Positions 1 through 9,388 of a stretch of DNA of 35,840 nucleotides are shown here, in pieces. This DNA is from Planctomycetota bacterium (GTDB lineage Bacteria; Planctomycetota; Planctomycetia; Pirellulales; Pirellulaceae). Location: contig JAGWWZ010000033.1 in assembly GCA_018970165.1 (NCBI GenBank), forward strand, positions 1 through 35,840. Reading direction: 5' to 3'. Both the position numbers and the translations under genes were made by a program. Each line of letters opens with the position of its first letter. Position 1 is the first letter of the stretch. A model generated the notes under the pieces. That model was not told the origin of the DNA, searched no databases, and saw only the letters and a program-made list of their open reading frames with translations.

Positions 1-429
1 CTCTGGAGTGCCTGCGGTGGTCCATGCAATGGCAGCAGGCATGAAGAGGGCTTCGGAGATCCCCATCGCGGCTCGCATTGCGAGCAACATCACAGCAGAC
101 ACCGACAATCCCGTAGCGATCGTGACGAGACTCCACACGATGAGGCTGGCGATGATCAGCCGTCGTTTGGAAACTCGATCCGCTAAGATTCCAGCGATAG
201 GGCAGCCAACGCCGTAAACCCAGAGAAAGAATGCACCCGTCAAACCGAGTTGCCCATCGGTCATCGACAACTCATCCTGCAGGACCGTAAACATCGCGAA
301 GACAGCTTGGCGATCGCAGTAGTTCAAGAAGTAGGCCACCCACATCCAAGCTACCAAGATCACCGTGGCGAGGGCTGTCGGCTCCCTTTTTGGGTGCTCT
401 CCGTTACTGACGTAGTCGCTTTGTGGCAT
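1..429 (-). CDS. MFS transporter, N-terminal part (cut by left window edge)
   Basis: Reading the minus strand from the ATG at 429 gives 143 codons open to the window edge, so only the first half of a 12-helix carrier is present. The N-terminus is a short polar tail (MPQSDYVSNGEHPKRE), then hydrophobic helices. The NYCDRQ motif at the end of helix 1 is typical of the anion:cation symporter branch of the major facilitator superfamily, and ADRVSKRR is the conserved loop between helices 2 and 3. A good Shine-Dalgarno (AAGGA) lies about seven bases before the ATG. The gene sits 93 bases downstream of the epimerase-like gene on the same strand, so an organic acid or sugar substrate is plausible. 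The substrate cannot be told from the sequence. Confidence 0.85.
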   Translation of the reverse strand, partial: MPQSDYVSNGEHPKREPTALATVILVAWMWVAYFLNYCDRQAVFAMFTVLQDELSMTDGQLGLTGAFFLWVYGVGCPIAGILADRVSKRRLIIASLIVWSLVTIATGLSVSAVMLLAMRAAMGISEALFMPAAIAWTTAGTPE

Positions 430-522
430 TCTTTATCCTTCGACCAGGGTAATAGGAACGGAGAGTAGTATCAAAGAATGAGCTCTTTTGCACGCAACCA
501 GTCGCGGGGTGAAATAAACAAG

Positions 523-1368
523 TCAGTGCGCCGAAGTGATTTTGGTTGGATCTGTGGTTTTTACGGCTAAGAGTTTCTGAAAGGATTCAACGGTCCGCCG
601 CGCGGCGGACTCGGAGGAAGGGAGTGGGAAGACCTCGGCGCTGAGGTAGCCGGTATAGCCGATCCGCTGAAGGGCTTCCACTAGAGGCTTGGCATCCAGG
701 TGCCCAAACCCTATCGCATGGCGATTGGTGTCGGCGAAATGAACATGACCGATTGCGGAACCCGCATGCTCGATCGCTTGGATCATGTTCGCTTCCTCGA
801 TGTTCATGTGAAACCAATCGGCCAAAATCTGCGTTCGATGCAGACCGCGAATCATGTCGGTGCCCTGCGCGAGCGTATTGCACTGGTCGGTTTCGTAGCG
901 ATTGAGCGGTTCGTAAAGGAGGCGTCCAGTGGAGTCGGATGAGTGACGATCAAGGGTCTCTAGAGATTCTCGAAGCAGGCCACGGCTCCGATCTGGCGGG
1001 CAGTCTGCGGAGGAGCGTCCCTGCATCGACCCGATGATGGCGGCGGCCTGAAACTCAACTGCGGTGTCGATCATGCGGCGCACAAAGTCGATAGCCAGCG
1101 AACGCCTTGCTTGGTTGGGATCGGCGAGAGTCAAACGCTCGACAAGCCATCCGGCTCCGGTCCCGAGGGCGGATACCTGCAACCCGAGGTTATCGACCAA
1201 CGACTTGAACTCAGCCACGGGGACCGATTCCGGAGATCTCGGAAAGATTTCCACGGCATGGAAGCCAAGCTCCGAGGCAGTTTGAACGGCGGACCGCCAA
1301 TCCCCATGGAAAACAAAGGGCCCCTGGCGTGCCTCCGGAACGAGTGAAACGGTGATCGAGGAACGCAT
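523..1368 (-). CDS. sugar phosphate isomerase/epimerase, ketose 3-epimerase-like TIM barrel
   Basis: This 281-residue protein has the xylose-isomerase-like TIM-barrel fold. Motifs match the D-tagatose/L-ribulose 3-epimerase family: YEPLNRYET (first metal Glu), ADWFHMNIEE (Asp and His), GHVHFADTNRHA (His and Arg) and SAEVFP (last metal Glu). These four acidic/His positions normally bind one divalent metal that drives proton exchange at C3 of a ketose. No signal peptide is seen, so it should be cytoplasmic. The MFS gene follows on the same strand, suggesting uptake plus conversion of a sugar. It is divergent from pstS, and the shared intergenic region contains a PHO-box-like repeat. The family includes many planctomycete paralogues of unknown substrate, so only the fold and likely chemistry are secure. 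Confidence 0.85.
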   Translation of the reverse strand: MRSSITVSLVPEARQGPFVFHGDWRSAVQTASELGFHAVEIFPRSPESVPVAEFKSLVDNLGLQVSALGTGAGWLVERLTLADPNQARRSLAIDFVRRMIDTAVEFQAAAIIGSMQGRSSADCPPDRSRGLLRESLETLDRHSSDSTGRLLYEPLNRYETDQCNTLAQGTDMIRGLHRTQILADWFHMNIEEANMIQAIEHAGSAIGHVHFADTNRHAIGFGHLDAKPLVEALQRIGYTGYLSAEVFPLPSSESAARRTVESFQKLLAVKTTDPTKITSAH

Positions 1369-1395
1369 AGCCCCTTACTTTCTCTGGAATTTACG

Positions 1396-1424
1396 TATAA
1401 TTCAAGTCTTAACGCGGTCTTAAC
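1396..1424. promoter_or_regulatory. candidate PHO box and promoter in the epimerase/pstS divergent region
   Basis: GTCTTAAC occurs at 1406-1413 and again at 1417-1424, an exact direct repeat with an 11-base period. This is the spacing used by PhoB and PhoP dimers bound head to tail, and the CTTAAC core resembles the TTAACA half-sites of the Bacillus PhoP box. A perfect TATAAT is at 1396-1401. On the minus strand the repeat lies just upstream of the complementary AT-rich element, the arrangement expected for activation of the epimerase gene. On the plus strand the box would lie at or just past the start point given by TATAAT, about 130 bases before pstS. Which gene it serves is therefore unclear. 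Assignment rests on repeat geometry and the pst neighbour only. Confidence 0.5.
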
Positions 1425-1556
1425 ATACATCGACTAGTCGCTTACACACCAATGCGACATACTCCGACTCGAATAGTCAAAAATGTACTTTGCCAAGGGG
1501 CTTCGCGACAGCTATCCAAGCCTCGATAGGTTCTCTCCCAAGCTAGGAGTTTCTCT

Positions 1557-2555
1557 GTGATTTGCCACTTTCGAGCTGCGAGTCGGGTGTTGGCCGGTTC
1601 GCTTTGCACAAGTTGTTTTCTTCTGATTTCGCTAGTTGCCCAGGCCCAGGTAACGGTAGATCCACAGCTTCCAAGCTACAAGCCGGTCGCTGGGGTGTCG
1701 GGGCAACTCAAGAGTGTTGGTTCGGACACCATGAATCCGTTGATGCTTCTTTGGACCGAGAAGTTCTCCGAGTACTACAAAGGAGTCCGTTCCGAGGTGG
1801 AGGGGCAGGGATCCTCGAAAGCCATGCCGGCGTTGATTGAAGGTTCGGCGAGCTTCGGACCGATGAGCCGCGATGCCAAGGCGAACGAGATCAGCGACTT
1901 CGAGAAGAAGTATGGATACAAGCCAACCTTGCTTCCGACAGCGATCGACCTGTTGGCAGTTTATGTGCATCGCGACAATCCTTTGGATTCGGCTTCGATA
2001 CCGCAGCTGGATGCGGTTTTTTCGAGCACTCGCAAGTCGGGTGGAGAGGCGATTGATCGGTGGGGTCAGTTGGGACTGACAGGCGATTTCGATTCCGCTC
2101 CAATCACTATTTTCGGTCGCAACGCGGCTTCCGGCACTTATGGTTTCTTCAAGGAGAAGGTCCTAGGCAACGGTGACTTCCGCAACACGGTTAATGAACA
2201 ACCCGGCAGCACGGCCGTGATTCAATCGGTTGGCGAGAATCGATTTGCAATCGGATTTAGCGGCGTTGGATTCAAGACTTCGTCGGTCAAGATCCTGGCT
2301 CTTTCGCCTAAGACGGGTGAAAAGGCAGTGGAAGCAACTAGCGAGAACGCCTACAACGGCAAGTATCCGCTGGCGAGATACCTGTATCTCTCGGTCAATC
2401 ACAAGCCTGGCACGAACCTCGATCCACTGCGTCGCGAATTCATTCGTTTCGTATTCAGCAAGGAAGGGCAGGAACTGGTGGCCAAGGAAGGTTCGTTGCC
2501 TGTCGATGCCAAGACCGCTGCCAAGGCGCTCAAGATGTTGGGAATCAATCCCTGA
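1557..2555 (+). CDS. pstS: phosphate ABC transporter substrate-binding protein PstS
   Basis: The 332-residue product begins with a signal peptide (residues 1-30, ending VAQA before Q31) and continues as a periplasmic binding protein of the PstS family. Phosphate-contact segments are visible: GSDTM near the N-terminus, EGQGSSKA, GPMSRDAK and GRNAASGTYGFFKE, the last matching the conserved Arg and Ser-Gly-Thr that bind the anion. The start is GTG at 1557; TAGGAG lies seven bases before it, which supports this codon. PstS captures inorganic phosphate outside the inner membrane and delivers it to PstC/PstA. It is the first gene of the pst run; pstC begins 48 bases after its stop. The upstream region has a PHO-box-like repeat, consistent with induction in phosphate starvation. 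Confidence 0.95.
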   Translation: MICHFRAASRVLAGSLCTSCFLLISLVAQAQVTVDPQLPSYKPVAGVSGQLKSVGSDTMNPLMLLWTEKFSEYYKGVRSEVEGQGSSKAMPALIEGSASFGPMSRDAKANEISDFEKKYGYKPTLLPTAIDLLAVYVHRDNPLDSASIPQLDAVFSSTRKSGGEAIDRWGQLGLTGDFDSAPITIFGRNAASGTYGFFKEKVLGNGDFRNTVNEQPGSTAVIQSVGENRFAIGFSGVGFKTSSVKILALSPKTGEKAVEATSENAYNGKYPLARYLYLSVNHKPGTNLDPLRREFIRFVFSKEGQELVAKEGSLPVDAKTAAKALKMLGINP

Positions 2556-2603
2556 TTTCCATCCACTTGTTGCTCGGAACAAGGCAACTGCGGAACTTCA
2601 TCA

Positions 2604-5288
2604 GTGACCACACCGGATTCCACCGAAACGGCATCGACGGCTAGGGTGCACCGCCGCAACCGCAATTCTTCTGCGATGGTCCGGTTATCCGACCGGATCG
2701 CTAAGCATGTCATCACGATTGGTGGCATCGGCACGATTCTTGTCGTGCTGATGGTGGTGGTTGTTTTGCTAGGCAATGTCGCGCCTCTGTTTCGACAGGC
2801 CCAAGTCAAACCGATTGCCGAATTGAATATCGCCGGTCGCGTGTTGGCGTTCGGTTTGGACGAGTACAACGATCTCGCCTGGTTACTGCATGATGATCCG
2901 AAGATTAGCATCGCTTCGATCTCCGGTGGTTCTCAATCATTAAGCAGACCTCTTGCCGAATATCCTCTCTCGGCATCCTCGGGATCCTTGCCCAAGATCA
3001 CTGCTGTCGCAGTCGACGCGAAAAATTTTCACTTGCTTCTCGGCTTTGAGGATGGAACGATCCGCCCTGCATCTGTTTCGGTCGAAGTTGCGTTTCGAAA
3101 GCTGTCGGATCTGCCGACCGAAACGGGGGAATCACTCAAGGCGGGAGTGGTCGTCGATAGCGGATCCATCTATCGCCTGACTGCTGGCAACTTAGTCCGA
3201 CAAACGCGAGTCACTTCCGTCGATATCCAAGACCCCATCGCTGTCTTTCAAGCTCCGATCGAGTCGTTGCACTGCGTTGTTCGGAGCGATAACTCCGGCT
3301 TAGATCCATCTACCCAATGGTGGTGGGGCGCGAGCGCCGGACCACAGGTCGCTATGGGGAACCTCGAGCAGAAACCGGCGATGTTCGGAGGCGGTCTGCA
3401 AACGGAGAGCCGCGTATGGCGAAGCTTTAGCATCGACAAGCCGCAAGCGAAGGACGCAAAGAAGGTATCCGGCGTCATGGTTGCGAACCGCGGCGATTCC
3501 CTGCAATCGCTGGATGAACAGGGAGAAATCACATGGTGGTCCACGGGTGACAACGAGCAATTGAGCGTCAAGCAAAGCTACCTCACTATCACTGGCAGCG
3601 AGAGTCAAACGACTAGTTTCTCTCCGTTACTTGGAGGGGGAGCTTGGCTGATAGGTGGAGCTTCAGGGCATGTAGAGTCGGTGACTTTTGCAGCCACTGA
3701 TAGTGGTCAAGAGCTGTTATCGATTCATCGTGCACCTGTAAGTCAAGGAGCGATTTCATCGATCGCGAGTGCTCCAGAGAGTCGAGTCTTTGCCACCATC
3801 GATAGTGCAGATAGGGTCTCCCTGCGTTACACAACCTCCGAAAGTCAGTTGGCTCAATGGCAGCTTCCAGCATCGAGTAACCCTGTATTCGACGAAGATA
3901 ATGGCAACGATGGATCGCGTCGTCGGCGATTGATGCAGTTCAATGCGGCCGGTAACGCATTGGCTCTTTTGGATGGGGATCGATTTCGGGTTTGGGGGAT
4001 CGATGCTCCATTCCCGGAGGCTTCTTGGGGAACATTCTTCTCACCAATCTGGTACGAGGGATATCCGGAACCTCGGCACATTTGGCAGAGCAGTACTGGG
4101 AGTGCCGAAGGGGAAACCAAATTCGGGATGTGGCCCCTCATTTTTGGGACTTTGAAGGGGACGTTTTACTCGTTGCTGATCGCTGCTCCGATCGCGCTAT
4201 TGGCGGCTATTTTCGGGAGCGAGTTCATGAGTCGCTCATGGCGACTACGATTCAAACCGCTGATCGAATTGATGGCGAGCATACCAAGCGTGGTCCTAGG
4301 CTTCATCGGAGCGATGGTCCTGGCCCCTTTCTTGCGAGAACATTTGGCCTGGGTACTCACATCCGGCGTGATGACTTTATTGCTGTTCATCTTTGCAGCC
4401 CATCTCTGGATGCTTCTTCCTACTTCGCGATCAATTCCCTTGCAGCGCTATCGATTACCTCTGATGTTTTTGGTTCCTATTCTAGCCCTTTGGATTGCTT
4501 GGTTTATTTCCCCGGGAATCGAGGGTTGGTTGTTTGGAACCAAGATGACTGATTGGCTCGGGAATCAGATGCTCGGAGCCTGGCCCGGATGGTTTTTGTT
4601 GTCGTTGCTGCCGATGTCCTTGTTGGTGGTTTGGCTTATTGTCGGTCCGCTTCGATCCTGGATTGAGATGCTTTGGAGCGCACTCTCGCCGCGTCATCAA
4701 TCCGTCGGTAGCTTGATGACCTTTTTGTTGGGTTGCGTGGCGATTCTGATGTTATCAATGCTGGCGGCAACTGTATTGACTTCGATGGGTTGGGATTCCC
4801 GTGGTAGCATCTTGGGTTCCTACCAAGAGCGAAACGCCCTGTTGGTGGGCGGTATTCTGGGATTCGCAATTATCCCCTTGATCTATACCCTCGCGGATGA
4901 TGCTCTTCAGTCGGTTCCTCAGCATCTGCGGAGCGCATCGCTTGGATGCGGAGCGACGGTTTGGCAGACGACGACTCGGGTTGTGGTTCCAACAGCTATG
5001 AGTGGCTTGTTTAGCGCTTTGATGATCGGTTTCGGCAGAGCCATCGGCGAAACAATGGTTGTTCTCATGGCAGCCGGGAATACTCCATTGATGGATGTCA
5101 ATCCCTTCAATGGTTATCGAACATTGTCGGCCACATTGGCAACTGAGTTACCGGAGGCTGCGCGCGGTTCGACCCATTATCACACGCTGTTTTTGGCAGC
5201 CCTATTGTTGTTCTGTTTCACTCTTATCATCAATACCTGCGCTGAGTGGGTTCGTATTCGATTTCGAAAGCGAGCCTACCAGCTATGA
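2604..5288 (+). CDS. pstC: phosphate ABC transporter permease PstC, greatly enlarged
   Basis: At 894 residues this is almost three times the size of E. coli PstC. Residues 1-34 are cytoplasmic; helix 1 is about 35-58. Residues about 65-500 form a predicted periplasmic domain with recurring short beta-type blocks (GFEDGTIRP, LDEQGEITWW, DSADRVSLRY), suggestive of a beta-propeller. The permease core starts near 510 (WPLIFGTLKGTFYSLL). A second insertion of roughly 170 residues with about four extra helices lies between the IPSVVLGFIGA segment and the C-terminal half. The cytoplasmic EAA loop that docks on PstB is present (SLGCGATVWQTTTRVVVP). Start is GTG at 2604 with a weak GGAA upstream. The stop overlaps pstA by four bases (ATGA). 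Enlarged PstC proteins are known in some Gammaproteobacteria, but this one is larger still. Confidence 0.93.
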   Translation: MTTPDSTETASTARVHRRNRNSSAMVRLSDRIAKHVITIGGIGTILVVLMVVVVLLGNVAPLFRQAQVKPIAELNIAGRVLAFGLDEYNDLAWLLHDDPKISIASISGGSQSLSRPLAEYPLSASSGSLPKITAVAVDAKNFHLLLGFEDGTIRPASVSVEVAFRKLSDLPTETGESLKAGVVVDSGSIYRLTAGNLVRQTRVTSVDIQDPIAVFQAPIESLHCVVRSDNSGLDPSTQWWWGASAGPQVAMGNLEQKPAMFGGGLQTESRVWRSFSIDKPQAKDAKKVSGVMVANRGDSLQSLDEQGEITWWSTGDNEQLSVKQSYLTITGSESQTTSFSPLLGGGAWLIGGASGHVESVTFAATDSGQELLSIHRAPVSQGAISSIASAPESRVFATIDSADRVSLRYTTSESQLAQWQLPASSNPVFDEDNGNDGSRRRRLMQFNAAGNALALLDGDRFRVWGIDAPFPEASWGTFFSPIWYEGYPEPRHIWQSSTGSAEGETKFGMWPLIFGTLKGTFYSLLIAAPIALLAAIFGSEFMSRSWRLRFKPLIELMASIPSVVLGFIGAMVLAPFLREHLAWVLTSGVMTLLLFIFAAHLWMLLPTSRSIPLQRYRLPLMFLVPILALWIAWFISPGIEGWLFGTKMTDWLGNQMLGAWPGWFLLSLLPMSLLVVWLIVGPLRSWIEMLWSALSPRHQSVGSLMTFLLGCVAILMLSMLAATVLTSMGWDSRGSILGSYQERNALLVGGILGFAIIPLIYTLADDALQSVPQHLRSASLGCGATVWQTTTRVVVPTAMSGLFSALMIGFGRAIGETMVVLMAAGNTPLMDVNPFNGYRTLSATLATELPEAARGSTHYHTLFLAALLLFCFTLIINTCAEWVRIRFRKRAYQL

Positions 5289-7558
5289 GTTCTTCAACGC
5301 GTCGTCAACGCAGCGGCAATCATCTGCGAGCTCAAGGTGAGCCGTTGATCTGGCTGACCGGTGGCATGTTTGCCATCGCATGCTTCATGATCATTGGTCT
5401 GCTAGGTTTCGTGCTTTATCAGGGTCTGGCCACACTCTGGCCAAGGAGCTATCTGCTCTTGGGTACTCTCGACGGCGAGTTGGTTGCGGGGGAGTATCGC
5501 GAACGCCGTTCCTATGTTTTGAGTCGACAAAATCTGGACGATTTGCTCCCCAAGAGTCGAGAAGCCGCACAATCACAATTGGACAATCGCTCTGAAGTCA
5601 CAAGTCATCAGTGGTATTTGCGAACGGGAAACTTTGAAGTGATCAATCGTCACTTTCAATTTGTGCCCGAAATCTCGATCGCTTCACGCGAGCCGTTTCA
5701 TCCACCTGATATTTGGCTGCTCGAGCGGCGTCAGTGGGGCAACCTCTACGGTTTTCCGAAGAAGCTGTCGTGGGAACTCGAGCAAGGCGAGACCGCAATA
5801 CAAGCAGTGCGATCGGCGATGATCGAAGCAGCGAAAACCAACCGACTATTCGAACGTGCCAAGAGGGAATTGGAGCAGTTGGATCGAAGGCTTTCGAATG
5901 CTAGGCTGCGGGTTCGTGAAGCGGAGTTGGCGGACGGATCCGATCTGCAACGATTGGCGGACGATGTGTTAGCAACCGCCGTCAATATTCCACGCGTCGA
6001 TGATACGTTGAGCGCTCATCTCAAGCCCATCATTGAAACCGCAAGCCAGAAGGAACGAAAAGCATTAGAACACTTGGCCCGTGAGACCATTTCGGTTCAA
6101 TCCCAACAGATCAGCATCAACGAGGAGCTAGCACGACTCGAACAGGAGATGCGATCTCGCTCGCTGGTCATGCAGCTACCGGTTCTCGATTTTCGAGGAG
6201 AGGTGGCTTTATCAGCTGATAGCTTTGGTTTGTCACAGACATCGTGTCCCGAACCCCTCCATACCGTTCTCGGATTGGAAGGGAAGGCGGACGACTACAA
6301 GATGAAGGTGATTCTCATCTCGGAAGGGCATTTCCTGGTTTCTTTGCAACAGTCAAACGCGATCCCTGTTTATGCGTGGGTCGATATCGCCGCATCGAAG
6401 AACACCGCAAAGATCCACGCGTTGCGCGAACATCAAGTCTTGTTGTCCGACATCGTCCGGTTGATCGAACCCAACCGATTGAGTTGGACTGGCAAACTGG
6501 GAGTCTACGGTTCTCGATGGTGGGAATTCCTCTTCGGAGAGCCTCGCGAAGCGGGTGTGGAAGGGGGAGTATTCCCAGCGATTTGGGGAACGATCGTCAT
6601 GACACTGATCATGTCGATGGTCGTGATGCCGTTTGGCGTACTGGCTGCGTTATACATGCGAGAATACGCAAAAGGAGGTTGGTTGCTGAGCACGATTCGG
6701 ATCAGCATCAACAACTTGGCTGGCGTGCCGAGCATCGTATACGGAGTCTTCGGTTTATCGTTTTTCTGCTATACCATCGGTGGATACATCGATGGCGGAC
6801 CCGTCAAGGCGGGCTTCACTCCCTGGCCGGAAACAACATGGTTTTCCGCGCTGGCCCTGCTAGCGATCATCGGATTGGTCGCCTTCACATTATCTTTCCT
6901 CACTGGTCGTTCCAAGCCAGATGGTTCAATCGGGCGCAGGTTGCTCTCCACGGGATCGGGCCTGCTGTGGCTGGCGACTCTTGCTGGGATTGTTCTCTTG
7001 CTCGCCAAGACACCGATGTTCGATGGTTTTTATCAAGCTCAATTGCCCAACCCCACCTTTGGGAAAGGCTGTTTGTTGTGGGCAGCATGCACATTGGCGC
7101 TGTTGACTCTGCCGGTTGTGATCGTCGCGACCGAGGAAGCGCTCGCTGCGGTTCCTAACTCCCTGCGAGAGGGTTCCTATGCCTGCGGTGCGGGGAAATG
7201 GCAAACGATCGAGCGGATTGTGCTTCCGTATGCCCGACCGGGTATCATCACCGGGTTTATTCTGGCGATGGCGCGAGGGGCCGGCGAGGTGGCACCGATG
7301 ATGCTCGTCGGTGCGATTCCCCTGACATCGGACCTCCCTCTCGATATGGAATTTCCGTTCCTTCATGGTTCCCGATCGTTCATGCACCTCGGTTTTCAGA
7401 TTTACGCATTGGGATTTCAAAGCCAAAATAGCGAAGCGGCCAAGCCGATGGTTTTTACGGCGACGTTGCTACTGTTGACCATCGTGACCCTACTGAATTT
7501 GACCGCAATCTGGCTGCGTGCCCGATTGCGAAAACGATTCCAATCCAGCCAATTCTGA
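5285..7558 (+). CDS. pstA: phosphate ABC transporter permease PstA with periplasmic coiled-coil insertion
   Basis: The ATG at 5285 overlaps the pstC stop as ATGA and is preferred to an in-frame ATG at 5246 inside pstC. The 757-residue product is more than twice the usual length. Helix 1 is about 18-45; residues 46-425 are predicted periplasmic and include a charged heptad-like stretch near 170-290 ([19 protein letters not shown]) that should form a coiled coil. The permease core starts at about 429 ([15 protein letters not shown]) and holds [15 protein letters not shown] and the EAA loop [19 protein letters not shown], followed by [11 protein letters not shown]. An extra hydrophobic pair lies in the middle of the core ([27 protein letters not shown]). 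It partners PstC as the membrane channel for phosphate. Some gammaproteobacterial PstA proteins carry a DUF3333 N-terminal extension; relation to that is possible but unproved. Confidence 0.93.
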   Translation: MSSSTRRQRSGNHLRAQGEPLIWLTGGMFAIACFMIIGLLGFVLYQGLATLWPRSYLLLGTLDGELVAGEYRERRSYVLSRQNLDDLLPKSREAAQSQLDNRSEVTSHQWYLRTGNFEVINRHFQFVPEISIASREPFHPPDIWLLERRQWGNLYGFPKKLSWELEQGETAIQAVRSAMIEAAKTNRLFERAKRELEQLDRRLSNARLRVREAELADGSDLQRLADDVLATAVNIPRVDDTLSAHLKPIIETASQKERKALEHLARETISVQSQQISINEELARLEQEMRSRSLVMQLPVLDFRGEVALSADSFGLSQTSCPEPLHTVLGLEGKADDYKMKVILISEGHFLVSLQQSNAIPVYAWVDIAASKNTAKIHALREHQVLLSDIVRLIEPNRLSWTGKLGVYGSRWWEFLFGEPREAGVEGGVFPAIWGTIVMTLIMSMVVMPFGVLAALYMREYAKGGWLLSTIRISINNLAGVPSIVYGVFGLSFFCYTIGGYIDGGPVKAGFTPWPETTWFSALALLAIIGLVAFTLSFLTGRSKPDGSIGRRLLSTGSGLLWLATLAGIVLLLAKTPMFDGFYQAQLPNPTFGKGCLLWAACTLALLTLPVVIVATEEALAAVPNSLREGSYACGAGKWQTIERIVLPYARPGIITGFILAMARGAGEVAPMMLVGAIPLTSDLPLDMEFPFLHGSRSFMHLGFQIYALGFQSQNSEAAKPMVFTATLLLLTIVTLLNLTAIWLRARLRKRFQSSQF

Positions 7559-7565
7559 TTCACCC

Positions 7566-8390
7566 ATGAACCGACTCAAAGCGATCGCCGATGGACAAGA
7601 CATCGAATCCGTGGTTCATGATGAAGTCTTGAGCCGCGAACCGGTCCTGACAATCCAGGATTTCAGTCTCTACTACGGTCGTAAACAGGCGCTGCACCAT
7701 ATCACCATGCCGATCGCCAAAGGATTGGTCACAGCCTTGGTCGGGCCGAGCGGGTGCGGAAAGTCCACCCTCCTCCGTTCCGTCAATCGGATGAACGACT
7801 TGATCGACTCGGTTTCGATCGAAGGGGATATGGTCCTGGGCAAAGACTCGATCTTTGCTCCCGGGGTCGACGTGATTCAATTGCGCAAACGGATGGGAAT
7901 GGTGTTTCAAAAACCCAATCCGTTCCCGATGAGTATCTTCGAGAATGTTGTTTATCCATTGCGCATCGACGGCGAACGCAACAAGAGCACCCTGATGCAG
8001 GTCTGCGAACAATCGCTTCGAGGGGCGGCCCTTTGGGATGAGGTCAAGGATCGATTAGGGGAGTCTGGGTTGGGGCTCTCGGGGGGGCAGCAACAGCGAT
8101 TATGTATCGCTCGCGCCATCGCTAGTGATCCAGAGGTTCTCTTGCTCGATGAACCCTGCTCCGCTCTCGATCCTATCGCAACGAGCAAAATCGAGGATTT
8201 GATTGAGAAACTCAAAGGGGACTATTCGATCCTGATCGTAACCCATAACATGCAACAGGCCTCCCGAATCAGCGACCATACTGCGTTTATGTATTTGGGA
8301 CGGTTAGTGGAGATGGGACCAACATCGACCATATTCACTCGACCGAAACTGCAAGAGACCGAAGACTACATCACCGGTCGCTTTGGCTGA
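7566..8390 (+). CDS. pstB: phosphate ABC transporter ATP-binding protein PstB
   Basis: The chosen ATG at 7566 lies seven bases after the pstA stop and gives 274 residues, near the usual 250-265; an upstream GTG at 7518 would overlap pstA. All ABC ATPase motifs are intact: Walker [10 protein letters not shown], the PstB-typical Q-loop region [17 protein letters not shown], signature LSGGQQQR, Walker B VLLLDEP followed by CSALDP, and the switch His in IVTHNMQQA. The first 25 residues are an N-terminal extension ahead of the conserved fold. PstB dimers power phosphate import through PstC/PstA. A phoU gene, which commonly follows pstB, is not here; a nitrilase-family gene follows instead. Confidence 0.95.
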   Translation: MNRLKAIADGQDIESVVHDEVLSREPVLTIQDFSLYYGRKQALHHITMPIAKGLVTALVGPSGCGKSTLLRSVNRMNDLIDSVSIEGDMVLGKDSIFAPGVDVIQLRKRMGMVFQKPNPFPMSIFENVVYPLRIDGERNKSTLMQVCEQSLRGAALWDEVKDRLGESGLGLSGGQQQRLCIARAIASDPEVLLLDEPCSALDPIATSKIEDLIEKLKGDYSILIVTHNMQQASRISDHTAFMYLGRLVEMGPTSTIFTRPKLQETEDYITGRFG

Positions 8391-8420
8391 TCGGAGGCTA
8401 TTTTCTTTCTCAACAAGGGC

Positions 8421-9311
8421 ATGCCGACGATGTCTGAATCCCCCGCGAACAATCCCATGATTCGAAATATCTGCGGAGTGCAGAGCCACGTCGACTTCGC
8501 CGATACCTCAGCAAATCTGCAACGCATGCTTCGATGGCTTGAGCATTCCGATACAGCGGGTATGGATTTAGTCGTATTCCCGGAATGCATGCTGAGTGGG
8601 TACTGCTTCTCGAGCCTTGAGGAGGCGATGCCTCACACCGAGACCGTCCCGGGGCCGGCGACCCAAGCCATCCAGAAAGTGTGCGAAGATCGCTCGATGT
8701 ATGTCGCGTTTGGCCTGCTGGAGAGAGATGCGCAGGGGCGGGTATTCAATAGTTGTCCGTTGGTTGGCCCCTCGGGAGTGATCGCCAATTACCGCAAAGT
8801 CCATTTGCCCTTTTTGGGGATCGATCGCTTTGTGACCCCGGGAGACCGAGGATTCCAGGCCTTCGACGCCGGGGAGATGCGGGTCGGTATTCACATCTGC
8901 TACGACGGTTCGTTCCCTGAATCTTCGAGGTGCTTGGCTCTCGATGGCGCGGACTTGCTGATTCTCCCCACCAACTGGCCGCCGGGGGCGGAAACCTTTG
9001 CTCGTTATCTTCCGAACGCTCGGGCCCTTGAGAACAACGTCTATTTCATGAGTGTCAATCGCGTCGGAACCGAACGAGGCTTTCGATTCATCGGAAATAG
9101 CCGAATTTGCGATCCGAACGGCCTACCTATGGCTGAAGCATCTCATGAAGAAGAAGGGATCATTCGTGCCAAGATCGATTTAGGTCGCGCTCGCAACAAG
9201 AGATTGGTGCGAGTCCCCAAAGAGCATATCATCGATCGATGGGCCGATCGCCGTCCGGAGTCCTACGGTCGCATTGTGGAGCCTCATCAACTCCAACGAG
9301 ACACTCAGTAA
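8421..9311 (+). CDS. carbon-nitrogen hydrolase (nitrilase superfamily amidase)
   Basis: The 296-residue protein carries the Glu-Lys-Cys triad of the nitrilase superfamily: Glu55 in VVFPECMLSGY, Lys126 in NYRKVHLPF, and Cys160 in IHICYDGSFPE. Such enzymes hydrolyse amide C-N bonds of small molecules in the cytoplasm; no signal peptide is seen. Length fits a stand-alone amidase of the omega-amidase or N-carbamoyl amidohydrolase type, but substrate cannot be decided. Start choice is uncertain: ATG at 8421 has AAGGG only one base before it, whereas ATG at 8430 has it ten bases upstream, and an ATG at 8457 begins the conserved fold. The gene starts 30 bases after pstB on the same strand and may be co-transcribed with it, although no functional link to phosphate is obvious. 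Confidence 0.88.
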   Translation: MPTMSESPANNPMIRNICGVQSHVDFADTSANLQRMLRWLEHSDTAGMDLVVFPECMLSGYCFSSLEEAMPHTETVPGPATQAIQKVCEDRSMYVAFGLLERDAQGRVFNSCPLVGPSGVIANYRKVHLPFLGIDRFVTPGDRGFQAFDAGEMRVGIHICYDGSFPESSRCLALDGADLLILPTNWPPGAETFARYLPNARALENNVYFMSVNRVGTERGFRFIGNSRICDPNGLPMAEASHEEEGIIRAKIDLGRARNKRLVRVPKEHIIDRWADRRPESYGRIVEPHQLQRDTQ

Positions 9312-9347
9312 ACACTCTCGTCACTGTTTCGCATCTCGACACGGAAT

Positions 9348-9376
9348 TATCGCTGTTGCTCTGCGATAGATTTATT
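9348..9376 (+). terminator. weak candidate terminator after the nitrilase gene
   Basis: TATCGC at 9348-9353 and GCGATA at 9363-9368 can form a six-pair stem with a nine-base loop, followed by a T-rich GATTTATT. It lies between the ends of two convergent genes, where a terminator is expected. The stem is short and the T-tract interrupted, so the call is tentative. Confidence 0.25.
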
Positions 9377-9388
9377 CCATTTCAGGGC

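Noticed and set aside
1-468. Plus-strand frames at 8-217 and 250-468
   Set aside because: The minus strand encodes a clear MFS transporter through this stretch; the plus frames are shadows.
6244-7158. Open frame of about 300 codons within pstA in another frame
   Set aside because: Very rich in Arg, Gly, Ser and Cys without motifs; pstA in the main frame has full permease motifs.
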